A stretch of DNA of 5,856 bases from NCBI GenBank assembly GCA_900314365.1, contig OMVH01000086.1:1-5856 (forward strand), given 5' to 3'. The DNA comes from an uncultured Prevotella sp. Lineage in GTDB: Bacteria > Bacteroidota > Bacteroidia > Bacteroidales > Bacteroidaceae. The notes beneath the pieces are model-generated. The model worked only from the letters and a program-made list of their open reading frames with translations. It was not told where the DNA came from and searched no databases. Shown one piece after another: positions 1-5,334 of the stretch. Every line of letters starts with the position of its first letter. Within the stretch, counting starts at the first letter, position 1. The translations under genes and the position numbers were made by a program.

Positions 1-144
1 CCAACGCAGGGTGTGTGGATAGGGCATACCCCAGACTTGCTCTCGTGCTTCGAAGATGCGCGAGAGCATAGCTACCTTCCAGCATCGAATAGGTTGATTC
101 ATCTGCTCGCGGACTGCTACAAGATTTGCCCCTACAAGGGATAA
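1..144 (+). CDS. C-terminal end of an unrecognised protein (partial, 5' end outside window)
   Basis: Frame 1 is open from the first base to a TAA at 142-144, giving 47 residues; the other two forward frames hit stops by about base 70. The residues look like a real protein tail: mixed hydrophobic and charged, with three Cys, a segment reading GHTPDLLSCFEDA and a probable amphipathic helix NRLIHLLADCYK, ending ICPYKG. I do not recognise the family and assign no function. No convincing terminator follows; the only hairpin nearby is a 4-bp GAAC/GTTC stem shortly after the stop. The gene points the same way as the esterase downstream but lies 327 bases away, with promoter candidates between, so it is probably a separate unit. 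Coding status is fairly likely; identity is open. Confidence 0.6.
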   Translation, partial: PTQGVWIGHTPDLLSCFEDAREHSYLPASNRLIHLLADCYKICPYKG

Positions 145-169
145 TTAGACTTTCGGAACTAGGGTGTTC

Positions 170-245
170 AATTTGTTGTGTCCACTTTTGAATGAGTTCT
201 TGAATACAAACTTGTGGGAAATTTGTTGTCCTACCTTTGCCAATG
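170..245 (+). repeat. Imperfect direct repeat around promoter P1
   Basis: AATTTGTTGT occurs at 170-179 and 220-229, exactly 50 bases apart. The similarity extends past the identical core: the first copy continues as GTCCACTTTTGAATG and the second as CCTACCTTTGCCAATG. Only the second copy has the TA needed for a good -7 element. It may be a local duplication of a promoter region, or chance in T-rich DNA. Confidence 0.35.
212..239 (+). promoter_or_regulatory. Candidate Bacteroidota promoter P1 (TTG, 17 bases, TACCTTTG)
   Basis: TACCTTTG at 232-239, followed by C, is a full match to the TAnnTTTG -7 consensus of Bacteroidota. A TTG at 212-214 lies 17 bases upstream and can serve as a slightly close -33 element. 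Transcription would begin near 245 and run through the hairpin block at 296-364 towards the esterase, giving a leader of roughly 225 nt, or would make a short separate RNA. Confidence 0.5.
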
Positions 246-295
246 CTGGTCACTATTCGCTCAAATGGTAATGGAAAATCATGTACAGGCTTACG

Positions 296-364
296 CTCCC
301 AATGGAGTGTGGGATAGCCTTACGAGCAAGCTCGACGGCTATCCCGCAGGTTGAGCCTCACTCC
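296..364 (+). promoter_or_regulatory. Structured RNA block in the esterase leader
   Basis: An 11-bp stem pairs 309-319 with 337-347 (GTGGGATAGCC with GGCTATCCCGC, one G.U pair). It is capped by a second small stem CGAG/CTCG (323-326 with 331-334) around CAAG. Just upstream, CTCC (296-299) can pair with GGAG (304-307). As an alternative, GGAGTG (304-309) can pair with CACTCC (359-364) and enclose the long stem. No T-run follows, so it is not an ordinary intrinsic terminator. It matches no riboswitch family that I recognise. It could be an mRNA leader element, a small RNA or a relic of a mobile repeat. Confidence 0.45.
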
Positions 365-444
365 TACAAGCACAAGAAAGTGAGCTAAAGACAGAGCTTA
401 AACATTATTAACAGTGATATTCTTCTTTTGTCCTACACAATTAC

Positions 445-452
445 TAAATTTG
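445..452 (+). promoter_or_regulatory. Candidate proximal promoter P2 of the esterase (-7 TAAATTTG)
   Basis: TAAATTTG followed by C is a full match to the TAnnTTTG -7 consensus and lies 19 bases before the first ATG of the esterase. Transcription would start about 12 bases before the start codon. The upstream -33 element is poor: the nearest TTTG (427-430) is only 14 bases away, shorter than usual. It could work weakly, with help from an activator, or alongside P1. Confidence 0.4.
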
Positions 453-471
453 CGAGATTAAACTAATATTG

Positions 472-1899
472 ATGATGAAACGCTCATTGATTCTTTTGTT
501 AATGGCTTGCACCACTGTGGCATTGCAAGCCAAAGTGAAACTGCCTCACCTTATCGCTGACGGCATGGTAATACAACAAGACACGGAGGTGAGACTCTGG
601 GGATGGGATACTCCTGGCAAAACTGTGAGGGTGAGTCCCTCGTGGACAAAAACAGTCTCCACCGCCCGCACAGGTTCCGACGGGACCTGGATGGTGAAGG
701 TACGTTCGCCCAAAGCAAGCTATAAACCGCTCAGCATTGTCTTCAACGACGGCGAGCCTCTCACAGTGAAAGGCATCCTCGCCGGTGAAGTATGGCTTTG
801 TGGCGGACAAAGCAACATGGAGATGCCCATGCAGGGATGGGGCACCTGCCCTACTGAGGGCTACAATGAGGAGATGCTGAATGCTTCGAAGTTCTCGGGT
901 GTTCACTACTGCATGATGCCCGAGATATGGGCCGAGCAGCCACGCACCGACTCCGACTGTAAATGGCAGACGGTGAGCCCCAACACTGTGGGCAACGTTT
1001 CAGCCACAGCCTACTTCTACGCCCGCGCGCTGAATGCCTCTCTCAACATTCCTATCGGTATCATTGTGGCCTGCAAGGGTGGCTCAAGAATAGAGGGATG
1101 GCTGAACAAGGAGAACATCAAAACCTACACGAAGGATCCACTCGACCTGGAGTCGGTAAAGAAGAAGTACAAAGGTAACTGGTCGTACCCCAACTACTGG
1201 TACAACGGTACCCTCTACCCCACTATGAAGTACACGGTGAAGGGTTTCATCTTCTATCAAGGCTGTTCAAACGTGGGCAATCCCGCCGGCTACTATTCCA
1301 AACTCATGAATGTCATGGTTGACCAATGGCGCACGGAGTTCGGGCTCGGCAACCTGCCCTTCTATTTCGTGGAAATAGCTCCTCACAGCTATGGCAACGT
1401 GAACAACGACAATGCAGCCCGACTGCGCGAGGAGCAGTTCAAGGCCTCGAAGGAGATAAGCAACTGCGGCGAGATAAGCACCGTAGACCTTGTCTATCCC
1501 TGGGAGGTGCAGAATATCCATCCTGCTCAAAAGAGACAGGTCGGCGAGCGGCTGGCCTTGAAAGCCCTGAAGAACCAGTACGGCTTCAGCAACCTGCGCG
1601 CTGACGGTGCCGAATATGGCAGCATGCGCATCTCCAACGACACCTGCTTCGTAAGCCTGAAGAATATGTACATGGGCTTTTATCCTACAGGCGAGCAGAC
1701 CGGATTCGAGGTGGCTGGCGCCGACAAGGTGTTCCATCAGGCCAAGGCTGTCAGCTCAGGCACAGACAAGCTCATCATCACCTGTCCCGAAGTGAAGGCA
1801 CCGGTAGCTGTGCGCTACTGCTTCCGCAACTTCAAGCTCGGCAGCGTGCACAACTCTGCCGGTCTGCCACTGTTCCCCTTCCGCACCGATAACTGGTAA
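472..1899 (+). CDS. Secreted sialate O-acetylesterase (SGNH/GDSL-type carbohydrate esterase)
   Basis: Probable exported esterase that removes O-acetyl groups from sialic acids or related glycans, acting in the periplasm or at the cell surface. Numbering from the first ATG (472), the start has a second ATG at 475, then KR and a hydrophobic stretch with a signal peptidase I site after LQA (about residue 20). LMAC inside the stretch is a weak alternative lipobox. A beta-rich N-terminal part (about 20-100) precedes the SGNH core: block I GGQSNMEMP with nucleophile Ser114, oxyanion region CKGGSRIEGW (about 201-210), YQGCSN with Asn267, and NIHPAQK with catalytic His350. The position two before the His, often Asp in this family, is Asn348. 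The 475-residue length is typical. An in-frame TTG at 469 is a less likely start. No Shine-Dalgarno is visible, as usual in the phylum. Substrate is unproven; xylan or other acetylated sugars are possible. Confidence 0.88.
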   Translation: MMKRSLILLLMACTTVALQAKVKLPHLIADGMVIQQDTEVRLWGWDTPGKTVRVSPSWTKTVSTARTGSDGTWMVKVRSPKASYKPLSIVFNDGEPLTVKGILAGEVWLCGGQSNMEMPMQGWGTCPTEGYNEEMLNASKFSGVHYCMMPEIWAEQPRTDSDCKWQTVSPNTVGNVSATAYFYARALNASLNIPIGIIVACKGGSRIEGWLNKENIKTYTKDPLDLESVKKKYKGNWSYPNYWYNGTLYPTMKYTVKGFIFYQGCSNVGNPAGYYSKLMNVMVDQWRTEFGLGNLPFYFVEIAPHSYGNVNNDNAARLREEQFKASKEISNCGEISTVDLVYPWEVQNIHPAQKRQVGERLALKALKNQYGFSNLRADGAEYGSMRISNDTCFVSLKNMYMGFYPTGEQTGFEVAGADKVFHQAKAVSSGTDKLIITCPEVKAPVAVRYCFRNFKLGSVHNSAGLPLFPFRTDNW

Positions 1900-1986
1900 G
1901 GACAACAGGCTGAAAGAGTTCATCAAGACAGCATCTGATGACAACATCCCCATTCCACACCGATAACAGATAAGGACTACAGGCTG
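1875..1986 (+). repeat. Decayed direct duplication of the esterase 3' end
   Basis: The last codons and stop of the esterase with the following bases (1875-1912) recur at 1948-1986, about 74 bases downstream. By eye some 34 of 39 aligned positions match, with one single-base indel. Both copies share CACCGATAAC and TAAGGAC and end in CAGGCTG. In the esterase frame the first copy reads PFRTDNW-stop and the second would read PFHTDNR-stop, so the second is a relic of the coding end. Its CAGGCTG is also the left arm of the terminator that follows. Confidence 0.75.
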
Positions 1987-2024
1987 CATCCTTGAACGCA
2001 ATGGATGCAGCCTGTCTTTCATCT
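1979..2024 (+). terminator. Probable intrinsic terminator of the esterase
   Basis: A perfect 13-bp stem pairs 1979-1991 with 2003-2015 (ACAGGCTGCATCC with GGATGCAGCCTGT) around an 11-base loop. It is followed by CTTTCATCTATATT, which is pyrimidine-rich but has only a short T-run. It lies 80 bases after the esterase stop, and nothing else on this strand needs ending here. The stem is strong and the weak tail is the only reservation. Confidence 0.7.
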
Positions 2025-2300
2025 ATATTCTGCGTAAAGTAAGCTGGTGTAACAACGAACAGGAGCGGTTTTGGCATGATATATAGATACCCCATCAACA
2101 TGCTTCCCGTGGAATGACGGGTGGCGGGCAACCCCTACATCAGTCATAAAGCACAAGACTATCCACCGAGCCTCCTTTGTGGACAAAGTATCCGTCTGGG
2201 CAGAGAAACCATAAACAATAAAGAGTAGTTGCGGGGATGGGCTCATTCTCCTTAGTGTTCGGTTAAGTTTGGTGAAGCCTCCGAACAAGGGGTGCCAATG

Positions 2301-2336
2301 ATTACAGCCCGACAGTCACCGGACTGTAATTTTCTT
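2301..2336 (+). terminator. Terminator-like hairpin with two exclusive folds
   Basis: ACAGTC (2312-2317) pairs with GACTGT (2322-2327) around ACCG, followed by AATTTTCTTTATA, the layout of an intrinsic terminator. The 3' arm can instead pair further upstream: ATTACAG (2301-2307) with CTGTAAT (2324-2330), placing TTTCTTT directly after the stem. What transcript would end here is unclear, since the esterase already has a terminator 300 bases earlier. It may catch readthrough or end a small unannotated RNA. Confidence 0.45.
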
Positions 2337-2404
2337 TATATGACCACATACTCCGTGGAAGACCGGTTGATGCAGTATCATATATAAAAACATCGACCGA
2401 AAAC

Positions 2405-2435
2405 TTGCACGGATGAAATAAAACCGATAACTTTA
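2405..2435 (+). promoter_or_regulatory. Candidate tex promoter (TTG, 20 bases, TAACTTTA)
   Basis: TTG at 2405-2407 and TAACTTTA at 2428-2435 are 20 bases apart, good spacing for a Bacteroidota promoter. The -7 element differs from TAnnTTTG only in its last base. Transcription would start near 2442, giving a leader of about 78 nt before the tex ATG. The leader has a small GCCG/CGGC hairpin but no Shine-Dalgarno sequence. Confidence 0.5.
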
Positions 2436-2519
2436 CATCCCGACTTTCCAACCTCCACGACTGTATATAGAAGACGTGGCCGGCGAGGACGGCTTCAAAG
2501 AATCAAAATACACAAAACA

Positions 2520-4736
2520 ATGAACATCTTTGCAAAAATCATATCCGAGAAACTCTCGCTACCGGAGGGTGCCGTGGCCAACACCCTGTCGCTGCTTGAC
2601 GAAGGCTGCACTATCCCTTTCATCTCGCGCTACCGCAAGGAGCGGACGGGCGGACTCAACGAGGTACAAATAGGACTCATCAGCGACTGGAACGACAAAT
2701 TGAAAGAACTGCAGAAGCGCAAGGAGACCATCCTCAAGACTATTGAAGGGGCAGGCAAACTGACCGACACCTTGCGGCAACGTATTGAGTCTACCTGGAA
2801 TCCTACGGAGCTGGAGGACATCTATCTGCCCTTCAAGCCCAAACGCCACACCCGTGCACAGACAGCCCGTGAGCAAGGTCTCGAACCTCTCGCCCGGGCC
2901 ATCATGCTGCAACGCGACAGCCATATCGAGGCCACAGCACGCAAATTGCTGTCACTGCTTCGTGCACAACATGGTCAAGAAGCATCCGTAGAAGGTTCCC
3001 CGTTCACTTTCCTCAACGCTACACCCGAAGAACAACTTCAGCATGCACTCAGTGGGGCCAAAGACATCATCGCCGAGGAAATAAGTGAGAATGAAGGGGC
3101 GCGCAACGCTATCAGAGGTGAATACCGCCGCGGCGCTGTCATCACTTCGAAAGTGGTGAAGAGCAAACAAGACTCCGACGAGGCCCAACGCTTCGCCGAC
3201 TATTTCGATTTCTCAGAACCGCTCCGTCACTGTTCTTCCCACCGCTTGCTGGCCATGAGGCGTGGCGAACGCCTTGGAGTGCTGCGCGTGAGCATAGCTG
3301 CCGACGACGAAGAATGCATGTCGCGACTGCGCCGCCATTACGTTCATGGTGCAGGTCTATGCCAACAGCTCGTCGGCGAAGCATCGGACGATGCCTTCAA
3401 ACGCCTCATAAAACCATCCATTGAGAACGAATTTGATGCCTCGAGCAAAAGCAAGGCCGACGACGAGGCTGTGGCCGTCTTCGCAGAGAATCTGCGGCAA
3501 TTGCTGCTCGCACCCCCATTGGGACAGAAACGCACGATGGCTGTCGACCCTGGTTTCGCCAACGGCTGCAAGATAGTATGTCTCGACGCACAAGGCAATC
3601 TTCTTCACCACGAGATAGTCTACCCGCTGCCGCCAAGACGCCTCTACGCGCAGGCAACAATAGCCGTGAGGCGCATGATAGCCAAATACGGTGTAGAGGC
3701 TATTGCCATCGGCAACGGCACAGCAAGTAGAGAAAGCAAGGATTTCATCAACGATGTCATCACGCTGCCGTCGGAACAGCAACATCCCCGTCCGGCAGTC
3801 TACGTGGTGAGTGAGGATGGAGCCAGCATCTATTCAGCCTCAGAGACAGCACGCAAGGAATTCCCTGACGAAGATGTAACTGTTCGCGGTGCTGTCTCTA
3901 TCGGCAGAAGACTAATGGATCCTCTCGCCGAACTCGTGAAGATCGACCCCAAGAGCATAGGGGTGGGACAGTATCAGCATGATGTCGATCAGGCAAAACT
4001 CAAGCACAGCCTTGACCAGACTGTGGAGAACTGCGTCAACCACGTTGGCGTCAATGTCAATACGGCCTCACAGCATCTGCTCAACTACGTGAGCGGACTT
4101 GGCCCGACACTGGCGCGCAACATTGTGGACTACCGACACGAGCATGGACCATTTACGTCGAGAGCACAGTTGAAGAAGGTACCCCGGCTGGGTCCGGCTG
4201 CCTTTCAGCAATGCGCCGGGTTCCTCAGGATACCCGGCGCAAAGAACCCACTCGACAACAGTGCCGTACATCCCGAAAGCTACGCAGTGGTAGAGAAAAT
4301 GGCATCCGACCAAGGATGCAGCGTCAGCGATCTCATCGGCAATGAGAAGAGATGCGAGAACATCGACCTGAAACGATATGTCAGTGAAAACGTTGGGCTG
4401 CCCACGCTCAACGATATCCGTGCCGAACTGCTGAAGCCCGGTCGTGATCCACGCGGTGAAGTGGAGGAGTTCTCCTTCGACGAGCATGTACACACCATAG
4501 ACGATCTAACGGAAGGAATGGTGTTGCCAGGCATCGTGACAAACATAACCAAGTTCGGTGCCTTCGTTGACATTGGCGTGCATCAAGACGGACTCGTTCA
4601 CGTCTCTCAGCTCGCTGACAAGTATGTAAGCGACCCGGCCAGTGTCGTTCACCTTCACCAGCACGTGAAGGTGAAGGTCATAGGCATTGACACCCAGCGA
4701 GGCCGCATCTCGCTGTCGATGAAGAATCTGAAGTAA
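2520..4736 (+). CDS. tex: Tex/YhgF family RNA-binding protein (transcription accessory protein)
   Basis: Full-length member (738 aa; family usually about 700-780) of the Tex family, cytoplasmic nucleic-acid-binding proteins linked to transcription and RNA handling and related to eukaryotic Spt6. Domain order is standard. An N-terminal helical Tex region (about 1-190) includes YLPFKPKRHTRAQTAREQG (102-120). The RNase H-like YqgF domain has DPGFANGCK (343-351) and GNGTASRES (398-406). A highly conserved stretch runs through SEDGASIYSASE, VTVRGAVSIGRRLMDPLAEL and KIDPKSIGVGQYQHDV (about 431-489). Helix-hairpin-helix repeats follow (about 505-570, with GLGPTLARNIVDYR). A C-terminal S1 RNA-binding domain spans about 665-735 (GMVLPGIVTNITKFGAFVDIG to GRISLSMK). 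The ATG sits in an A-rich leader without Shine-Dalgarno. No frameshift or missing domain is seen. It appears to be a single-gene unit with its own promoter and terminator. Confidence 0.96.
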   Translation: MNIFAKIISEKLSLPEGAVANTLSLLDEGCTIPFISRYRKERTGGLNEVQIGLISDWNDKLKELQKRKETILKTIEGAGKLTDTLRQRIESTWNPTELEDIYLPFKPKRHTRAQTAREQGLEPLARAIMLQRDSHIEATARKLLSLLRAQHGQEASVEGSPFTFLNATPEEQLQHALSGAKDIIAEEISENEGARNAIRGEYRRGAVITSKVVKSKQDSDEAQRFADYFDFSEPLRHCSSHRLLAMRRGERLGVLRVSIAADDEECMSRLRRHYVHGAGLCQQLVGEASDDAFKRLIKPSIENEFDASSKSKADDEAVAVFAENLRQLLLAPPLGQKRTMAVDPGFANGCKIVCLDAQGNLLHHEIVYPLPPRRLYAQATIAVRRMIAKYGVEAIAIGNGTASRESKDFINDVITLPSEQQHPRPAVYVVSEDGASIYSASETARKEFPDEDVTVRGAVSIGRRLMDPLAELVKIDPKSIGVGQYQHDVDQAKLKHSLDQTVENCVNHVGVNVNTASQHLLNYVSGLGPTLARNIVDYRHEHGPFTSRAQLKKVPRLGPAAFQQCAGFLRIPGAKNPLDNSAVHPESYAVVEKMASDQGCSVSDLIGNEKRCENIDLKRYVSENVGLPTLNDIRAELLKPGRDPRGEVEEFSFDEHVHTIDDLTEGMVLPGIVTNITKFGAFVDIGVHQDGLVHVSQLADKYVSDPASVVHLHQHVKVKVIGIDTQRGRISLSMKNLK

Positions 4737-4773
4737 AGGCACAAGCCTGTGTCGAGAATGACAAATACGAAAA

Positions 4774-4810
4774 GGGGGAGTAAGCAGAACTTACTCCCCT
4801 ATCATTTTTT
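4774..4810 (+). terminator. Strong intrinsic terminator of tex, possibly bidirectional
   Basis: A 10-bp perfect stem pairs 4775-4784 with 4790-4799 (GGGGAGTAAG with CTTACTCCCC), plus one G.U at the base, around the loop CAGAA. It is followed by ATCATTTTTT (T-run 4805-4810). It starts 37 bases after the tex stop. On the opposite strand the same stem is followed by CTTTT (4774-4770), so it could also stop transcripts coming from the right, including the candidate 6S-like RNA. Confidence 0.9.
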
Positions 4811-4814
4811 GCTT

Positions 4815-4844
4815 AAAAGGCTGGACCCCGCCGGTTGTAGCCTT
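4815..4844 (-). terminator. Possible terminator of the candidate 6S-like RNA
   Basis: On the - strand AAGGCT (4844-4839) pairs with AGCCTT (4822-4817) around a 16-base GC-rich loop that can add a short inner ACC/GGT stem. The 3' arm runs into TTTT (4818-4815). The T-run is short and the loop long, so termination may be partial, with the bidirectional hairpin at 4774-4800 as back-up. Confidence 0.45.
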
Positions 4845-5022
4845 GAAGTCATTCGGACCTGTGGCAAATTATAATAATCTAAGAAGGTAATCATTATATG
4901 ATCTAAATGATCTTCTCCTCCACAAACCGGCAAGTATCCAGATCCTAGTATTGGCAAATCTACGCATACCTACCTTCTAAGATATACAATCAATACTCGC
5001 CACTAGTACCTAGATAACGACT
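4845..5022 (-). ncRNA. Candidate 6S RNA / Bacteroidales-1 RNA
   Basis: Read on the - strand, this ORF-free segment folds into one long interrupted hairpin closed by its own ends. Helix 1: AGTCGTT (5022-5016) with AATGACT (4853-4847), one G.U. Helix 2: GTGGCGA (5003-4997) with TTGCCAC (4867-4861), extendable by two pairs. Helix 3: ATCT-T-AGAAGGTA (4983-4971) with TACCTTCT-T-AGAT (4889-4877), 12 pairs around a T.T mismatch. On the 3' strand, just inside helix 3, ATCATT (4911-4906) pairs with AATGAT (4895-4890) as a side hairpin. A Bacteroidota promoter precedes it and terminators follow, giving about 180-200 nt. From memory, the Bacteroidales-1 motif lies typically downstream of the L20 gene, as here, and has been proposed as the Bacteroidota 6S RNA, which binds RNA polymerase and mimics an open promoter. 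Structure and context are seen; identity is inferred. Confidence 0.65.
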
Positions 5023-5023
5023 G

Positions 5024-5056
5024 CAAAATTAAGTATTTTCCATTAAAAAACAGCAA
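5024..5056 (-). promoter_or_regulatory. Promoter of the candidate 6S-like RNA (TTG, 22 bases, TAATTTTG)
   Basis: On the - strand TTG (5056-5054) is followed after 22 bases by TAATTTTG (5031-5024), a full match to the TAnnTTTG -7 consensus. Transcription would begin about 5018-5022, which coincides with the 5' strand of the closing helix of the predicted RNA. The agreement between promoter position and RNA fold supports both. Confidence 0.55.
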
Positions 5057-5208
5057 GCTTAGACGTTTTTTTTCGTCTCGAAATCATTTTTTCATGAAAG
5101 CATACAAAAACCAAGCGGCTTCTGCGCAAGAAAGACTTAGCCAAGAGAATTACAAAGGCTTTGAAAAGCAACCTGAAGGCAGAAAAAGATGTTATGAAGC
5201 GAAGGCAG

Positions 5209-5245
5209 AAAAAGAAAAGACTCCCGACAACAATCGTCGGAAGTC
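5209..5245 (-). terminator. Intrinsic terminator of the rpmI-rplT operon
   Basis: On the - strand GACTTCCGAC (5245-5236) pairs with GTCGGGAGTC (5228-5219), a 10-bp stem with one G.U, around the loop GATTGTT. It is followed by TTTTCTTTTTC (5218-5208). This is a textbook intrinsic terminator, about 90 bases after the rplT stop codon, and it closes the ribosomal protein operon before the candidate 6S-like RNA promoter. Confidence 0.88.
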
Positions 5246-5334
5246 CTCTTGATATCTTCATGCCGGACACGCTGGTCCTGACATTCATACTTGATGTTGA
5301 ACTGCTTGTTTGAGGCAGTTCGGAAAGGATGGCT

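Larger units (their letters stand above)
145..471. other. Intergenic gap before the esterase: promoters, a short duplication and a structured leader
   Basis: This 327-base gap holds two matches to the Bacteroidota -7 element (232-239 and 445-452), an imperfect direct repeat (170-194 and 220-245) and a strong hairpin block (296-364). The only ORFs are tiny. One of 29 codons (265-354) starts about 20 bases after the likely start point of the first promoter, but it runs through the hairpin, which argues for structured RNA rather than a coding role. No tRNA or terminator with a T-run was seen. Confidence 0.6.
1900..2519. other. 620-base gap between the esterase and tex
   Basis: After the duplicated tail and terminator (1900-2024), the segment 2025-2400 has no convincing gene. 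It contains several hairpins: CCCGT/ACGGG near 2105-2120, CTTTG/CAAAG (2175-2179 with 2184-2188), TGTTCGG/CCGAACA (2256-2262 with 2281-2287), and a terminator-like one at 2301-2335. Reverse-strand frames are open for up to 89-99 codons here, but they overlap one another and the esterase end and resemble no family I know. The last 120 bases carry the tex promoter and leader. Confidence 0.5.
4737..5334. other. 598-base gap between convergent tex and rplT
   Basis: It contains, in order, the tex terminator, the candidate 6S-like RNA with its terminator and promoter (- strand), and the rplT terminator. The piece between 5057 and 5208 holds a weak AGACG/CGTCT hairpin with an all-T loop (5061-5065 with 5074-5078) and A-rich, Lys-codon-like sequence, but no gene I can support. 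Small ORFs here (52 codons at 5094-5252 +, 81 codons at 5043-5288 -) run across the rplT terminator and are probably not real. Confidence 0.6.

Noticed and set aside
499..1737. Long reverse and alternative forward frames inside the esterase
   Set aside because: They are shadows of a conserved SGNH esterase gene with no family features of their own.
2019..2288. 89-codon reverse-strand frame in the esterase-tex gap (also 88- and 99-codon frames beside it)
   Set aside because: The frames overlap each other and the esterase end, run through terminator hairpins, have no promoter or family-like motif, and their composition looks like translated intergenic DNA. A tblastn search with several conserved hits would change this.
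2559..4742. Many reverse-strand frames of 63-142 codons inside tex
   Set aside because: They are antisense shadows of the continuous, highly conserved Tex frame.
4811..5030. tRNA or tmRNA in the tex-rplT gap
   Set aside because: No cloverleaf, TTCGA-type T-arm or CCA end could be found; the pairing forms one long rod instead.
5094..5252. 52-codon forward frame rich in Lys, Glu and Gln, and a 39-codon frame at 5194-5313
   Set aside because: Both are antisense to the rplT terminator, the Lys codons come from A-rich terminator tract sequence, and no promoter of the local type precedes them.
5043..5288. 81-codon reverse-strand frame after rplT
   Set aside because: It spans the clear rplT intrinsic terminator, and its hydrophobic content comes from the T-rich tail of that terminator and A/T-rich sequence.
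5299..5321. 7-bp hairpin GAACTGC/GCAGTTC just after the rplT stop
   Set aside because: No T-run follows on the - strand, and a much better terminator lies about 60 bases further on. It may only stabilise the 3' end.
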